Source of the DNA: Pantoea agglomerans NBRC 102470 | GTDB lineage: Bacteria > Pseudomonadota > Gammaproteobacteria > Enterobacterales > Enterobacteriaceae | DNA: 39,204 nt | Reading direction: 5' to 3' | Assembly: GCF_001598475.1 (NCBI RefSeq) | Contig: NZ_BCZA01000017.1 | Coordinates: forward strand, 1 to 39,204 | In this document: in pieces, positions 17,872-28,925 of the stretch | Position numbering within the stretch: position 1 is the stretch's first letter | Layout of the letters: each line of letters opens with the position of its first letter | The notes under the pieces: model-generated | Told to the model about the DNA's origin: nothing | The model's database searches: none | The model's input: the letters and a program-made list of their open reading frames with translations, nothing else | Made by a program: the position numbers and the translations under genes

Positions 17872-20307
17872 ATGACGATTTCAGCAGGCGCGGGAACGCC
17901 GAACATCAGGCAGTTGCATAAGTTTGGCGGCAGCAGCCTGGCCGATGCGCGCTGCTATCAGCGCGTTGCCGGTATTATGGCGGACTACAGCCAGCCGGGC
18001 GACCTGATGGTGGTCTCTGCGGCAGGCTCAACCACCAACCAGCTGATTAGCTGGCTGAAGCTGAGCCAGAGCGATCGGCTCTCTGCGCATCAGGTGCAAC
18101 AGGCCTTACGGCGCTACCAGAGCGAACTGATCAGTGCGCTGCTGCCTGCTGAGGTCGCAGAACCTTTAATCACCGCGTTTATCCGCGACCTGGAAAAGCT
18201 GGCCGCACTGCTGGATGCGCCGATTACCGATGCGGTCTATGCCGAAGTGGTCGGTCATGGTGAAGTCTGGTCGGCACGCCTGATGTCAGCGGTACTGAGC
18301 CAGCGTGACCTTCAGGCCTGCTGGCTGGATGCGCGTGAGTTTCTGCGCGCTGAACGTGCCGCACAACCGCAGGTAGATGAAGGGAAGTCCTGGCCACTGC
18401 TACAGACTCTACTGGCGCAGCATCCGCACAAGCGCATCGTGGTGACCGGATTTATCAGCCGCAACGACGCCGGTGAAACCGTCCTGCTTGGCCGCAACGG
18501 CTCCGACTATTCTGCCACGCAGATTGGCGCACTGGCGGGTGTCGGGCGGGTGACCATCTGGAGCGATGTGGCGGGTGTCTACAGTGCCGATCCCCGTAAA
18601 GTCTCTGATGCCTGTCTGCTGCCGCTGTTAAGGCTGGATGAAGCCAGCGAGCTGGCGCGCCTGGCTGCACCGGTTCTCCACACCCGTACTCTGCAGCCGG
18701 TTTCAGGCAGCGATATCGACCTGCAACTGCGCTGCAGTTATCAGCCGGAGCAGGGCTCAACCCGCATTGAGCGCGTGCTGGCCTCCGGGACGGGCGCGCG
18801 TATCGTCACCAGCCATGATGATGTTTGCCTGATTGAGATTCAGCTGCCAGAGCAGCATGACTTCGCCATCCTGCACAAAGAGATAGACCTGTTGCTGAAG
18901 CGCGCGCAGCTGCGTCCGCTGGCGTTTGGCGTTCATCCCGATCGTCAATTGCTGCAGCTCTGTTACACCGCCGAAGTGGTAAACAGCGCCTTTACGCTGC
19001 TACAGGATGCCGGTTTACCGGGCCATCTGCAGCTGCGCGACGGCCTGGCGCTGGTGGCGCTGGTTGGCGCAGGCGTTACCCGCAATCCGCTGCATACCCA
19101 TCGCTTCTGGCAGCAGTTAAAGGATCAGCCAATTGAGTTCATCTGGCAGTCAGAAGAGCACATCAGCGTGGTCGCAGTGCTGCGCGTCGGCCCGACTCAG
19201 CATCTGATTCAGGGATTGCATCAGTCGCTGTTCCGGGCAGAAAAGCGCATCGGTCTGATGCTGTTTGGCAAAGGCAATATCGGTTCACGCTGGCTGGAGC
19301 TGTTTGCCCGCGATCAGGAAACGCTGTCAGCGCGTACCGGCTTTGAATTTGTGCTGGCGGGCGTCGCGGACAGCCGTCGCAGCCTGCTGAGCTATGAAGG
19401 GCTGGAAGCCAGCCGGGCACTCGCCTTCTTTGATGATGAAGCGGTAGAGCGCGATGAAGAGTCGCTGTTCCTGTGGATGCGTGCTCACCCGTTTGATGAC
19501 CTGGTGGTGCTGGATGTCACTGCCAGCACACCGCTGGCGCAGCAGTATCTCGACTTCGCCAGTCACGGTTTTCACGTTATCAGCGCCAATAAGGTCGCGG
19601 GAGCGTCTGACAGTCAGACCTGGCGCCAGATCCGCGATGCCTTTACCAAAACCGGGCGTCACTGGCTCTATAACGCCACCGTTGGCGCAGGTCTGCCGAT
19701 CAACTATACGGTGCGCGATCTGCGCGACAGCGGCGATACCATCCTGGCGATCAGCGGGATCTTCTCCGGCACGTTGTCGTGGCTGTTCCTGCAGTTTGAT
19801 GGCACGGTGCCCTTTACCGAGCTGGTGGATCAGGCGTGGCAGCAGGGTTTAACCGAGCCCGACCCGCGCGCCGATCTCTCGGGTCAGGATGTGATGCGCA
19901 AGCTGGTTATCCTGGCGCGTGAGGCAGGCTACAACATCGAGCCGGATCAGGTGCGGGTGGAATCGCTGGTGCCCAGTAACTGTCAGCAGGGATCTGTCGA
20001 CCACTTCTTTGAAAATGGCGAAGAGCTGAATGAGCAGATGCTGCAGCGGCTCGAAGCCGCGCAGGAGATGGACCTGGTGCTGCGTTACGTTGCCCGGTTT
20101 GATGCTAACGGCAAGGCGCGCGTGGGTGTTGAAGCGGTGCGTCCGGAACATCCGCTGGCCTCACTGCTGCCGTGCGACAACGTCTTTGCGATTGAGAGCC
20201 GCTGGTACCGCGATAATCCGCTGGTGATCCGCGGACCGGGCGCAGGCCGGGATGTCACCGCAGGCGCTATCCAGTCAGATATTAATCGCCTCGCACAACT
20301 GCTGTAA
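17872..20307 (+). CDS. metL: Bifunctional aspartokinase II / homoserine dehydrogenase II
   Basis: Catalyses the first and third steps from aspartate towards homoserine, for methionine synthesis. The 811 residues form an N-terminal aspartokinase (KFGGSSLADARC near residue 17; GRNGSDYSATQIGA near residue 205), a central regulatory linker, and a C-terminal homoserine dehydrogenase (Rossmann start LMLFGKGNIGSRW near residue 465; SANKVAG near residue 570). E. coli MetL has 810. The MetL form is not inhibited by threonine or lysine, unlike ThrA and LysC; assignment to MetL rests on the metB-metL pairing and the sequence. ATG lies two bases after the metB stop. Confidence 0.98.
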   Translation: MTISAGAGTPNIRQLHKFGGSSLADARCYQRVAGIMADYSQPGDLMVVSAAGSTTNQLISWLKLSQSDRLSAHQVQQALRRYQSELISALLPAEVAEPLITAFIRDLEKLAALLDAPITDAVYAEVVGHGEVWSARLMSAVLSQRDLQACWLDAREFLRAERAAQPQVDEGKSWPLLQTLLAQHPHKRIVVTGFISRNDAGETVLLGRNGSDYSATQIGALAGVGRVTIWSDVAGVYSADPRKVSDACLLPLLRLDEASELARLAAPVLHTRTLQPVSGSDIDLQLRCSYQPEQGSTRIERVLASGTGARIVTSHDDVCLIEIQLPEQHDFAILHKEIDLLLKRAQLRPLAFGVHPDRQLLQLCYTAEVVNSAFTLLQDAGLPGHLQLRDGLALVALVGAGVTRNPLHTHRFWQQLKDQPIEFIWQSEEHISVVAVLRVGPTQHLIQGLHQSLFRAEKRIGLMLFGKGNIGSRWLELFARDQETLSARTGFEFVLAGVADSRRSLLSYEGLEASRALAFFDDEAVERDEESLFLWMRAHPFDDLVVLDVTASTPLAQQYLDFASHGFHVISANKVAGASDSQTWRQIRDAFTKTGRHWLYNATVGAGLPINYTVRDLRDSGDTILAISGIFSGTLSWLFLQFDGTVPFTELVDQAWQQGLTEPDPRADLSGQDVMRKLVILAREAGYNIEPDQVRVESLVPSNCQQGSVDHFFENGEELNEQMLQRLEAAQEMDLVLRYVARFDANGKARVGVEAVRPEHPLASLLPCDNVFAIESRWYRDNPLVIRGPGAGRDVTAGAIQSDINRLAQLL

Positions 20308-20318
20308 CTCCTCCTCCT

Positions 20319-20340
20319 CAGGCGCTTCGGCGCCTGTTTT
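20319..20340 (+). terminator. metBL terminator
   Basis: CAGGCGC-TTCG-GCGCCTG followed by TTTT, 12 bases after the metL stop. Confidence 0.88.
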
Positions 20341-20445
20341 CAATGCGTTATCGCTTCCCTGTTGAATCGCCTTCATGTTGATTGAAAATTGATCACGACT
20401 GTCGACCATTTTTAAGTTGACGGCACAGTCAGATTACGTCATTTT

Positions 20446-20477
20446 GAACATCTGGACGTCTAAACGTGTAGATGTTC
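20446..20477. promoter_or_regulatory. Four tandem MetJ boxes upstream of metF
   Basis: Contiguous 8-mers GAACATCT, GGACGTCT, AAACGTGT and AGATGTTC match the met box at 5, 7, 6 and 5 of 8 positions. They end 32 bases before the metF start, where they would overlap or follow the metF promoter. Confidence 0.85.
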
Positions 20478-20500
20478 ACAGGCCGATTGTTAATCGATGA

Positions 20501-21409
<909 letters not shown>

Positions 21410-21426
21410 CCGCTCTGCTTCAGCCA

Positions 21427-21458
21427 ATAAAAAAGTCGGGAGAGTCCCGACTTTTTTT
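21427..21458. terminator. Bidirectional terminator metF / ppc
   Basis: AGTCGGGA-GAG-TCCCGACT with an A-run on the left and a T7 run on the right, between the converging metF and ppc stops. Confidence 0.92.
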
Positions 21459-21476
21459 GTTTTTACTGCACCACCG

Positions 21477-24128
21477 TTAACCGGTATTGCGCATGCCTGC
21501 CGCGACACCAGCAATGGTCACCATCAGCGCCTGCTCAACGCGGGCATCCGGTTCATCACCATTCGCTTCCCGCGCGCGCGAACGATGCAGCAGTTCGGCC
21601 TGGAGTACGTTGAGCGGATCGGTATAGACGTTACGCAGTGCAATTGACTCGGCAATCCACGGCTGATCGGCCATCAGGTGTGAGTCATTGGCAATGGTCA
21701 GTACCGCTTTGATATCCGCATCAAGCTGATCGCGCAGCTGTTTGCCCAGCGGCCAGAGTGATTTCTCGACCAGACGCTGATCGTAATATTCCGCCAGCCA
21801 CAGGTCCGCTTTTGAGAATACCATCTCCAGCATACCCAGACGGGTAGAGAAGAATGGCCAGTCGCGGCACATCGCTTCCAGCTGATCCTGATGACCGGCG
21901 GCCATCGCCTGTTGCAGGGCCGCACCGGCACCCAGCCACGCAGGCAGCATCAGACGGTTCTGCGTCCAGGCGAAAATCCATGGAATCGCACGCAGCGACT
22001 CTACGCCGCCGGTAGGTCGGCGCTTGGCGGGACGTGAGCCCAGCGGTAATTTACCCAGCTCCTGCTCCGGCGTCGCTGAGCGGAAATAGGGCACGAAGTC
22101 AGCATTTTCACGCACATAACCGCGATACATCGCACAGGAGTCGGCGGAGAGCTGATCCATAATGTCGCGCCATTCGCGTTTTGGCTCCGGCGGCGGCATC
22201 AGGTTCGCTTCCAGAATTGCGCCGGTGTAGAGCGACAGGCTGGCGATGGTGACGGCGGGTAAACCATATTTAAAGCGGATCATCTCGCCCTGTTCGGTCA
22301 CGCGCAGACCGCCGCGCAGGCTGCCTGGTGGTTGCGACAGAAGCGCTGCATGGGCGGGTGCGCCGCCACGGCCAATGCTGCCGCCGCGTCCGTGGAACAG
22401 CGTCAGTGAAATCCCGGCCTTCTCACACGTTTTAATCAGGGCATCCTGTGCCTGATATTGCGCCCAGCTGGCGGCCATCACACCGGCGTCTTTCGCCGAG
22501 TCAGAATAGCCAATCATCACCATCTGTTTGCCCTGAATTAAGCCGCGATACCAGTCGATGCTCAGCAGCTGGCTCATCACGTCATTGGCGTTATTCAGGT
22601 CATCAAGCGTTTCAAACAGCGGTGCAACCGGCATGGCATAGCCGATGCCTGCTTCTTTCAGCAGCAGATGCACGGCCAGCACGTCAGAAGGGGTTTTCGC
22701 CATGGAAATAACATAGGCGGCGATAGAACCCTGTGGCGCTTCAGCCGCGACGCGACAGGTCTCCAGCACTTCACGCGTTTCATCGCTGGGCTCCCAGCTA
22801 CGAGGCAGCAGCGGACGCTTGGAGTTCAGTTCACGGATCAGGAAGGCCTGCTTGTCCGCTTCGGACCAGCTTTCATAATCGCCGAGGCCCAGATAGCGGG
22901 TCACTTCAGCAATCGCTTCGGTGTGACGGGTACTCTCCTGACGCAGATCGATACGCACCAGCGGCACGCCGAAACATTTCACGCGGCGCAGCGTATCAAG
23001 CAACTGACCGTTGGCGATAATGCCCATGCCGCACTTTTGCAGTGACTGATAGATGGTAAACAGCGGATCCCACAGCTGATCGTTGGAGACCAGCAGATCG
23101 GCCGGGCGCGGCAGACGTTCACCTTTCAGGCGGCGTTCCAGGAATGACTGGGTAGTCATTAACTGGCTGCGCAGGCGTTTCAGGATCATACGATAAGGTT
23201 CAAGTGCTTCCGGATCGCCGCTGAGTTCCCGGATCTCTTCAGTGCACTCTGACATCGACAACTCAGAGATCAGTACGCCGATATCGCGCAGGAACAGATC
23301 AGTGGCTTTCCAGCGACTCAGCTGCATAACGTGGCGGGTAATCGCCGCCGTAACGTTAGGGTTACCGTCGCGGTCGCCACCCATCCATGAGGTGAACTGA
23401 ACCGGCACGAAATCGACCGGCAGCTTAATGCCGAACGCCTCTTCTACCTGCTCGTTCAGCTCACGCAGGAAAGCGGGTACGCCTTCCCACAGGCTGTTCT
23501 CCACCACGGCAAAGCCCCATTTGGCTTCGTCGATAGGGGTCGGACGATATTTGCGGATCTCATCGGTGTGCCACGCCTGTGCCACCAGCTGACGCAGACG
23601 GCGCATAATCTGGTTGCGTTCGTAGTCGGAGACGTCGCTGTGATCGAGCTGTTTCAGGCAGCTGTTAACTTCGACCAGCTTGTGAATCAGCGTACGGCGG
23701 GTGATTTCAGTCGGGTGAGCCGTCAGCACCAGTTCCAGCGACAGCGACTCAATGGCCGCAAGGATGTCGCTTTCGCTGATATCTTTCTGCTGCTTCAGGG
23801 TATCAAAGGTCTTTTTCAGCAGTTCGGGATGGTTCTCACCCTCGCCACTTTGCGAGATGGTCTGATACTGCTCAGCCACGTTGGTGAGGTTCAGAAACTG
23901 GCTAAAAGCGCGTGCAACCGGCAGAAGCTCCTCGTTGGAGAGGTTCTGCAGCGTATTGAGCAGTTCTTTACGATGAGTGTCATTTCCTGCACGGGATGAC
24001 TTGGAGAGCTTACGGATGGTTTCCACCTGGTCGAGGATGTTCTCTCCCAGTGCATCCTTAATCGTATCCCCGAGCAGTTTGCCGAGCATACTGACATTAC
24101 TTCGCATTGCGGAATATTGTTCGTTCAT
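21477..24128 (-). CDS. ppc: Phosphoenolpyruvate carboxylase
   Basis: Anaplerotic enzyme that carboxylates phosphoenolpyruvate to oxaloacetate, the precursor of aspartate used by metL and argG. At 883 residues it equals E. coli Ppc. The catalytic His is in [14 protein letters not shown] (about residue 138), the catalytic Lys in [16 protein letters not shown] (about 546), and the Arg-rich loop is [14 protein letters not shown] (about 580-590). The C-terminus is the conserved MRNTG that binds effectors. It follows argE on the same strand after 353 bp with a hairpin and its own promoter candidate, so it is probably transcribed on its own. Confidence 0.99.
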   Translation of the reverse strand: MNEQYSAMRSNVSMLGKLLGDTIKDALGENILDQVETIRKLSKSSRAGNDTHRKELLNTLQNLSNEELLPVARAFSQFLNLTNVAEQYQTISQSGEGENHPELLKKTFDTLKQQKDISESDILAAIESLSLELVLTAHPTEITRRTLIHKLVEVNSCLKQLDHSDVSDYERNQIMRRLRQLVAQAWHTDEIRKYRPTPIDEAKWGFAVVENSLWEGVPAFLRELNEQVEEAFGIKLPVDFVPVQFTSWMGGDRDGNPNVTAAITRHVMQLSRWKATDLFLRDIGVLISELSMSECTEEIRELSGDPEALEPYRMILKRLRSQLMTTQSFLERRLKGERLPRPADLLVSNDQLWDPLFTIYQSLQKCGMGIIANGQLLDTLRRVKCFGVPLVRIDLRQESTRHTEAIAEVTRYLGLGDYESWSEADKQAFLIRELNSKRPLLPRSWEPSDETREVLETCRVAAEAPQGSIAAYVISMAKTPSDVLAVHLLLKEAGIGYAMPVAPLFETLDDLNNANDVMSQLLSIDWYRGLIQGKQMVMIGYSDSAKDAGVMAASWAQYQAQDALIKTCEKAGISLTLFHGRGGSIGRGGAPAHAALLSQPPGSLRGGLRVTEQGEMIRFKYGLPAVTIASLSLYTGAILEANLMPPPEPKREWRDIMDQLSADSCAMYRGYVRENADFVPYFRSATPEQELGKLPLGSRPAKRRPTGGVESLRAIPWIFAWTQNRLMLPAWLGAGAALQQAMAAGHQDQLEAMCRDWPFFSTRLGMLEMVFSKADLWLAEYYDQRLVEKSLWPLGKQLRDQLDADIKAVLTIANDSHLMADQPWIAESIALRNVYTDPLNVLQAELLHRSRAREANGDEPDARVEQALMVTIAGVAAGMRNTG

Positions 24129-24299
24129 TGGACCCTGACACCCTTATCGTCTTGAAAAACTTCTACACCCGACCTTTCAGGCAGCAGAAAAATCAGCAAC
24201 GCCATGTTCCCCCTAATCTACAGGGAACCGGCTCCGTTGCCGCCTGTCCACATTCTGAAACGCTCTGGATAATCACCCGGTGGGCATAACATCGTCTTT

Positions 24300-24329
24300 T
24301 ATCTAGCCACGTAATGTTGCGTTCGTCAA
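24300..24329 (-). promoter_or_regulatory. Candidate ppc promoter
   Basis: On the minus strand TTGACG, an 18-base spacer and TAGATA, about 170 bases upstream of the ppc start. It is the best -35/-10 pair in the interval, but was judged by eye only. Confidence 0.4.
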
Positions 24330-24435
24330 ATGCGTTAAAGTGCGCTGAAGGTGTGGCTAAATAACGGAAATTCGTAGAATTTATCGGGAACAAAGCGGGA
24401 TAAGTTATTCTTATTGCTAAATCCCGCAGAATGAA

Positions 24436-24469
24436 GGGGCATTTTACTGTTAATGCAGTGAAATGCCCC
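24436..24469 (-). terminator. Hairpin downstream of argE
   Basis: Fourteen-base arms (GGGGCATTTTACTG and CAGTGAAATGCCCC) with a single mismatch and a six-base loop, 12 bases after the argE stop. Only TTCATTCT follows on the minus strand, so termination may be weak or the hairpin may protect the argE mRNA end. Confidence 0.65.
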
Positions 24470-24481
24470 ATTTGCTGTTAA

Positions 24482-25630
24482 TCAGTGGCAAAAATGCTGC
24501 ACAACCTGAGTGATAAGCGCCCTTGTCGGCTTAATAAATGCAGTATCAATAAATTCGTCTGGCTGATGTGCCTGCTCAATCGACCCCGGACCCAGTACCA
24601 GCGTCGGGCAGAGCTGCTGAATAAAAGGCGCTTCGGTGCAGTAGTTCACCACCTCAGTGGGTATACCCAGCAATTTCTCGACCACACTAACCAGTTCATG
24701 ATCTGCCGGACACTCGTAGCCAGGAATCGGCGGATGCAACTCGGCAACCGTGACACGGCCCGGCCAGCGCGCACTGACCGGTGCCAGCGCCTCGTTCAGT
24801 AGCCCATCGAGATCGTTCAGCGACAGGCCCGGCAGCGGACGAATATCCATATGCAGTTCACAGCAGGCGCAGATACGGTTAGCGGCGTCACCGCCATGAA
24901 TATGGCCGAAGTTCATGGTGGGATAGGGGATGGCAAAGCCGTCATGGTGATAACGCTCCTGCAGCGTATGGCGCAGTTGCATCAGATGGGTGATCGACTC
25001 ATGCATCAGTTCAATGGCGTTAACGCCTCGCGCGGGATCGCTGGAGTGGCCCGATTTTCCCTCGATGCGGATCACATTCGACAGGTGACCTTTGTGCGCA
25101 CGCACCGGTTTAAGCGAGGTTGGTTCACCGATGATGGCGCAGTCGGGACGCAGCTGCGTCGACTCAGAAAAATATTTGGCGCCAGCCATGGTGGTCTCTT
25201 CATCGGCCGTAGCGAGGATATAGAGCGGCTTGCTCAGCGTGCTGACATCCACATCGCGCAGCGTATCGAGAATAAAGGCGAAGAAGCCTTTCATGTCTGC
25301 CGTGCCCAGGCCATAGAGCTTGTTGTCGTGCTCGGTCAGGGTAAAAGGATCGCGTGTCCAGCGGCCATCGTCAAAAGGAACGGTATCGGTATGACCTGCT
25401 AGCAGCAGGCCGCCCGCACCGCTTCCGGTACGCGCCAGCATATTAAATTTATTGCGGGTGCCGGGCACTGGCTGTACTTCAACGCTGAAGCCGAGGTCGC
25501 GGAACCAGCCGGCCAGCAAATTGATTAAAGTTTCATTACTCTGATCCAGTGCGGCATCGGTTGCGCTGATCGACGGTGTGGCGATTAACTGGCGGTACAG
25601 TTCAATAAAAGGCGGTAATTTTGTCTTCAC
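24482..25630 (-). CDS. argE: Acetylornithine deacetylase
   Basis: Zinc metallohydrolase (M20 family) that removes the acetyl group from N-acetylornithine to give ornithine, as in the linear arginine pathway. The 382-residue product has metal-binding blocks [24 protein letters not shown] (bridging Asp), ATADEET (catalytic Glu) and IIGEPTS, a dimerisation domain with [11 protein letters not shown], and the late His in [13 protein letters not shown]. coli ArgE has 383. The GTG start ([13 protein letters not shown]) fits the family and has AAGGA upstream; a longer reading starting 26 codons earlier would cross the ArgR operators and is rejected. Divergent from argCBGH across paired ARG boxes. Confidence 0.96.
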   Translation of the reverse strand: MKTKLPPFIELYRQLIATPSISATDAALDQSNETLINLLAGWFRDLGFSVEVQPVPGTRNKFNMLARTGSGAGGLLLAGHTDTVPFDDGRWTRDPFTLTEHDNKLYGLGTADMKGFFAFILDTLRDVDVSTLSKPLYILATADEETTMAGAKYFSESTQLRPDCAIIGEPTSLKPVRAHKGHLSNVIRIEGKSGHSSDPARGVNAIELMHESITHLMQLRHTLQERYHHDGFAIPYPTMNFGHIHGGDAANRICACCELHMDIRPLPGLSLNDLDGLLNEALAPVSARWPGRVTVAELHPPIPGYECPADHELVSVVEKLLGIPTEVVNYCTEAPFIQQLCPTLVLGPGSIEQAHQPDEFIDTAFIKPTRALITQVVQHFCH

Positions 25631-25655
25631 TGTTGGCGGTCCTTGGGTTAGGATG

Positions 25656-25694
25656 TATCCATATTCATGCAGTAATAGTGAATAAAAATACATT
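25656..25694. promoter_or_regulatory. Pair of ARG boxes between argE and argC
   Basis: Two 18-bp sites separated by 3 bp, the spacing known for ArgR hexamer binding. The second (25677-25694) starts AGTGAATAAAAATACATT and matches the consensus WNTGAATWWWWATTCANW at all but one position. The first (25656-25673) is weaker, with four mismatches. Both argE and argCBGH should be repressed by arginine. Confidence 0.82.
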
Positions 25695-25797
25695 AACGTC
25701 CTCTGCAAGGGAACCTTAAATCACTGCAGATGACAGGGCGGGTAACGGGGCAAGGCCGCGACCCGGAACGTGCGACTGTAAAAAGGGTTACAGCCTG

Positions 25798-26802
25798 ATG
25801 TTGAATACGCTGATCGTTGGTGCCAGTGGTTATGCTGGTACAGAGCTTGCCACCTTCCTGAATCGCCATCCACATATCAACATAACCGCTTTGGCGGTTT
25901 CGGCGCAAAGCCCTGATGCCGGCAAGCGCCTCTCCGATCTCCATCCGCAGCTGAAAGGTGTGGTGGATTTGCCGCTGCAGCCGCTGAGCAGCGCGGCCGA
26001 GTGGGCAGACAAGGTGGATGTGGTGTTCCTGGCGACGGCCCACGAAGTCAGCCACGATCTGGCGCCGGAATTTCTCAAGGCTGGCTGTGTGGTGTTCGAC
26101 CTGTCGGGTGCGTTCCGCGTGAATGACGCTGATTTTTATACCCGCTTTTATGGCTTCACCCATCAGCATGGCGACTGGCTGGACAAAGCCGTTTACGGCC
26201 TTGCCGAATATCAGCATGAGAAAATCCAGCAGGCGCAGCTGGTGGCTGTGCCAGGTTGCTATCCGACCGCTGCGCAGCTGGCGCTGAAGCCCCTTGTGGA
26301 TGCCGGACTGTTAAACGAGGCGCAGTGGCCGGTAATCAACGCCACCAGCGGCGTGAGCGGTGCCGGACGTAAAGCCAATGTCGGCACCAGCTTCTGCGAA
26401 GTGAGCCTGCAGCCTTACGGCCTGTTCAATCATCGTCATCACCCGGAAATCGTCGCGCACCTTGGTACGCCGGTGATCTTCACTCCGCATCTGGGTAACT
26501 TCCCGCGCGGTATCCTGGCGACGATTACCTGCCGTCTGAAAGCAGGTGTCAGCCGTGAAGATATCGCCGCAGTTTTCCATCGCGCCTATGACAACAAGCC
26601 ACTGGTGCGGCTCTACGAACAGGGCGTACCGGCGCTGAAAGCCGTTGTAGGTCTGCCTTATTGCGATATCGGTTTTGAAGTGCAGGGCGAGCATCTGATT
26701 GTCGTGGCAGCCGAAGATAATCTGCTGAAAGGCGCGGCATCGCAGGCGGTACAGTGCCTGAACATCCGGTTCGGCTTCCCTGAAACGCAGTCACTGATTT
26801 AA
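25798..26802 (+). CDS. argC: N-acetyl-gamma-glutamyl-phosphate reductase
   Basis: Third step of arginine synthesis: NADPH-dependent reduction of acetylglutamyl phosphate to the semialdehyde. The 334 residues equal E. coli ArgC. NADP-binding [10 protein letters not shown] lies at residues 8-17, and the catalytic Cys154 in VPGCYPTAA. First gene of argCBGH, with 14 bp to argB. Confidence 0.98.
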   Translation: MLNTLIVGASGYAGTELATFLNRHPHINITALAVSAQSPDAGKRLSDLHPQLKGVVDLPLQPLSSAAEWADKVDVVFLATAHEVSHDLAPEFLKAGCVVFDLSGAFRVNDADFYTRFYGFTHQHGDWLDKAVYGLAEYQHEKIQQAQLVAVPGCYPTAAQLALKPLVDAGLLNEAQWPVINATSGVSGAGRKANVGTSFCEVSLQPYGLFNHRHHPEIVAHLGTPVIFTPHLGNFPRGILATITCRLKAGVSREDIAAVFHRAYDNKPLVRLYEQGVPALKAVVGLPYCDIGFEVQGEHLIVVAAEDNLLKGAASQAVQCLNIRFGFPETQSLI

Positions 26803-26816
26803 CGGACAAATATACC

Positions 26817-27593
26817 ATGACCAATCCATTGATTATCAAGCTGGGCGGTGTGTTGTTAGACAGCGAAGAAGCGCTGGCCCGCCTGTTTGAAGCGCTGCTG
26901 ACCTACCGCAGCGCCCATCAGCGTCCGCTGATTATTGTCCACGGCGGCGGTTGCCTGGTGGATGAACTGATGAAAAAGCTGGCGCTGCCGGTGAAGAAGA
27001 AAAATGGCCTGCGTGTCACGCCAGCCGATCAGATCGACATTATTACCGGTGCGCTGGCGGGAACCGCGAATAAAACGCTGCTGGCCTGGGCAAAAAAATC
27101 GGGCATCAACGCGGTAGGCCTCTGCCTGGGCGATGCGGGCATCGTGAATGTCACACCGTTTGATGAAGAACTCGGCCACGTTGGCCACGCAATGCCGGGC
27201 GATCCGGCATTACTGAACACCCTGCTGGCGGCCGGTTATATGCCGGTGGTGAGCTCAATTGGTATAACTGACAGCGGCGACCTGATGAACGTCAACGCTG
27301 ACCAGGCGGCGACCGCACTGGCCTCGACGCTGGGCGCTGATCTGGTCCTGTTGTCAGACGTCAGTGGTATTCTCGACGGCAAAGGTCAGCGCATCGAAGA
27401 GATGACCGCCGACAAAGCTGAGCAGCTGATTACCCAGGGCATTATTACCGACGGCATGATTGTGAAAGTGCACGCTGCGCTTGATGCAGCGCGTACCCTG
27501 GGCCGCCCGGTGGATATTGCCAGCTGGCGTCACGCTGAGCGGCTGCCTGACCTGTTTAACGGCGTGTCGATTGGCACCCGGATTCTCGCTTAA
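26817..27593 (+). CDS. argB: Acetylglutamate kinase
   Basis: Second step of arginine synthesis: phosphorylates N-acetylglutamate. The 258-residue amino-acid kinase has the glycine-rich [10 protein letters not shown] at the N-terminus, HGGG near residue 43, and the C-terminal nucleotide region [16 protein letters not shown]. The short form of E. coli type lacks the N-terminal helix of arginine-inhibited kinases, so control is expected at the ArgR level. 24 bp to argG. Confidence 0.98.
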   Translation: MTNPLIIKLGGVLLDSEEALARLFEALLTYRSAHQRPLIIVHGGGCLVDELMKKLALPVKKKNGLRVTPADQIDIITGALAGTANKTLLAWAKKSGINAVGLCLGDAGIVNVTPFDEELGHVGHAMPGDPALLNTLLAAGYMPVVSSIGITDSGDLMNVNADQAATALASTLGADLVLLSDVSGILDGKGQRIEEMTADKAEQLITQGIITDGMIVKVHAALDAARTLGRPVDIASWRHAERLPDLFNGVSIGTRILA

Positions 27594-27617
27594 CGACTCT
27601 GATTCAAGGATTACGAA

Positions 27618-28835
27618 ATGCAAACGCAAAACATCAAAAAAATCGTTCTGGCTTACTCCGGTGGTCTTGATACTTCGGCCATCATTCCATGGCTGAAAGA
27701 GAACTACGGCGGCTGTGAAGTCGTCGCTTTTGTCGCAGATATCGGTCAGGAGCGCGGCGATCTGGAAGGTGTAGAGAAGAAAGCCCTGCAGTCCGGCGCA
27801 TCTGAATGCCACGTGGTTGACCTGCGTGAAGAGTTCATCAGCGACTATGTCTATCCGGTGCTGCAGACTGGCGCCCTCTATGAAGGCACTTATCTGCTGG
27901 GCACTTCAATGGCGCGTCCTATCATCGCTAAAGCACAGGTTGAGCTGGCGCTGAAAGTGGGTGCGGATGCGCTGTGTCACGGCGCTACCGGTAAAGGGAA
28001 TGACCAGGTGCGTTTCGAAACCACCTACACCGCGCTGGCACCGCAGCTGAAAGTGGTGGCACCGTGGCGTGAATGGAACCTGCGTTCACGTGAAGCGCTG
28101 CTGGACTACCTGAAAGAGCGCAACATTCCGACCACCGCGTCACTGGAGAAAATCTACAGCCGCGACGAAAACGCCTGGCACATCTCCACCGAAGGTGGCG
28201 TGCTGGAAAGCCCGGCCAATGCACCGAATAAAGATTGCTGGGTCTGGACTGTCGATCCGCTTGAAGCGCCTGACCAGCCTGAAGAAGTGACCGTAACCGT
28301 TGAAAAAGGTCGGGTCGTGGCGGTTAACGGCGAAAAACTGAGCCCGTTCCAGTGCCTGGAAAAACTTAACGTGCTGGGCGCAAAACATGGCGTCGGCCGT
28401 ATCGATATCGTTGAAAACCGTCTGGTAGGGATTAAATCGCGCGGCTGCTACGAAACCCCTGGCGGCACCATCATGGTCAATGCGCTGCGTGCGGTTGAGC
28501 AGCTGGTGCTGGATCGCGATAGCTTCAAATGGCGTGAGCAGCTCGGCCACGAGATGTCCTATGTGGTTTATGACGGTCGCTGGTTCGCCCCGCTGCGTAA
28601 GTCGATTCAGGCCGCTGCCGAATCGCTGGCGGAAGAGGTTAACGGTGAAGTGGTACTGCAGCTCTACAAAGGCCAGGCGACAGCCACCCAGAAGCGTTCC
28701 GCGAACAGCCTCTACTCGGAAGAGTTCGCCACCTTTGGTGAAGATGAAGTGTACGATCACCGTCATGCGGGCGGCTTTATCCGTCTGTTCTCGCTCTCTT
28801 CGCGTATCCGCGCCCTGAACGAGCAGAAGAAGTAA
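27618..28835 (+). CDS. argG: Argininosuccinate synthase (short form)
   Basis: Joins citrulline and aspartate with ATP to give argininosuccinate. The 405-residue product has the P-loop-like pyrophosphatase motif [16 protein letters not shown] at residues 11-26, the substrate region [11 protein letters not shown], and [16 protein letters not shown]. coli ArgG is a longer protein of about 447 residues, of a different subfamily and outside the arg cluster; this shorter form in argCBGH matches the arrangement in Yersinia, Serratia and Vibrio relatives as I know them. AAGGA precedes the ATG. Two hairpins separate it from argH. Confidence 0.97.
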   Translation: MQTQNIKKIVLAYSGGLDTSAIIPWLKENYGGCEVVAFVADIGQERGDLEGVEKKALQSGASECHVVDLREEFISDYVYPVLQTGALYEGTYLLGTSMARPIIAKAQVELALKVGADALCHGATGKGNDQVRFETTYTALAPQLKVVAPWREWNLRSREALLDYLKERNIPTTASLEKIYSRDENAWHISTEGGVLESPANAPNKDCWVWTVDPLEAPDQPEEVTVTVEKGRVVAVNGEKLSPFQCLEKLNVLGAKHGVGRIDIVENRLVGIKSRGCYETPGGTIMVNALRAVEQLVLDRDSFKWREQLGHEMSYVVYDGRWFAPLRKSIQAAAESLAEEVNGEVVLQLYKGQATATQKRSANSLYSEEFATFGEDEVYDHRHAGGFIRLFSLSSRIRALNEQKK

Positions 28836-28840
28836 TTTTC

Positions 28841-28860
28841 AGGCGAGGTGCGCCTCGCCT
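28841..28860 (+). repeat. First hairpin in the argG-argH gap
   Basis: Perfect eight-base-pair stem AGGCGAGG / CCTCGCCT with a four-base loop, five bases after the argG stop. No T-run follows (CACAG), so it is more likely an mRNA end-protecting or processing element than a terminator. Confidence 0.6.
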
Positions 28861-28874
28861 CACAGTTTCATTTC

Positions 28875-28904
28875 AGGGGCGGCATTTATGCCGCCCCTTG
28901 TTTA
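28875..28904 (+). terminator. Terminator-like hairpin in the argG-argH gap
   Basis: Stem AGGGGCGGC / GCCGCCCCT with loop ATTTAT, followed by TGTTT. It lies 22 bases before argH inside the operon, which suggests partial termination or attenuation ahead of argH. Confidence 0.6.
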
Positions 28905-28925
28905 ACGATTCAGAGGAGTTTTCAC

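Larger units (their letters stand above)
24129..24481. other. Non-coding region between argE and ppc
   Basis: About 350 bp without a convincing gene. It contains a long hairpin just after the argE stop and a candidate ppc promoter (both listed), followed by a ppc leader of roughly 165 bases with no further feature that I recognise. Confidence 0.6.

Noticed and set aside
24851..25402. A 183-codon frame antisense to argE
   Set aside because: Shadow of the conserved argE gene.
28140..28766. A 208-codon frame antisense to argG
   Set aside because: Fully inside argG on the opposite strand, with no ribosome site or family resemblance.
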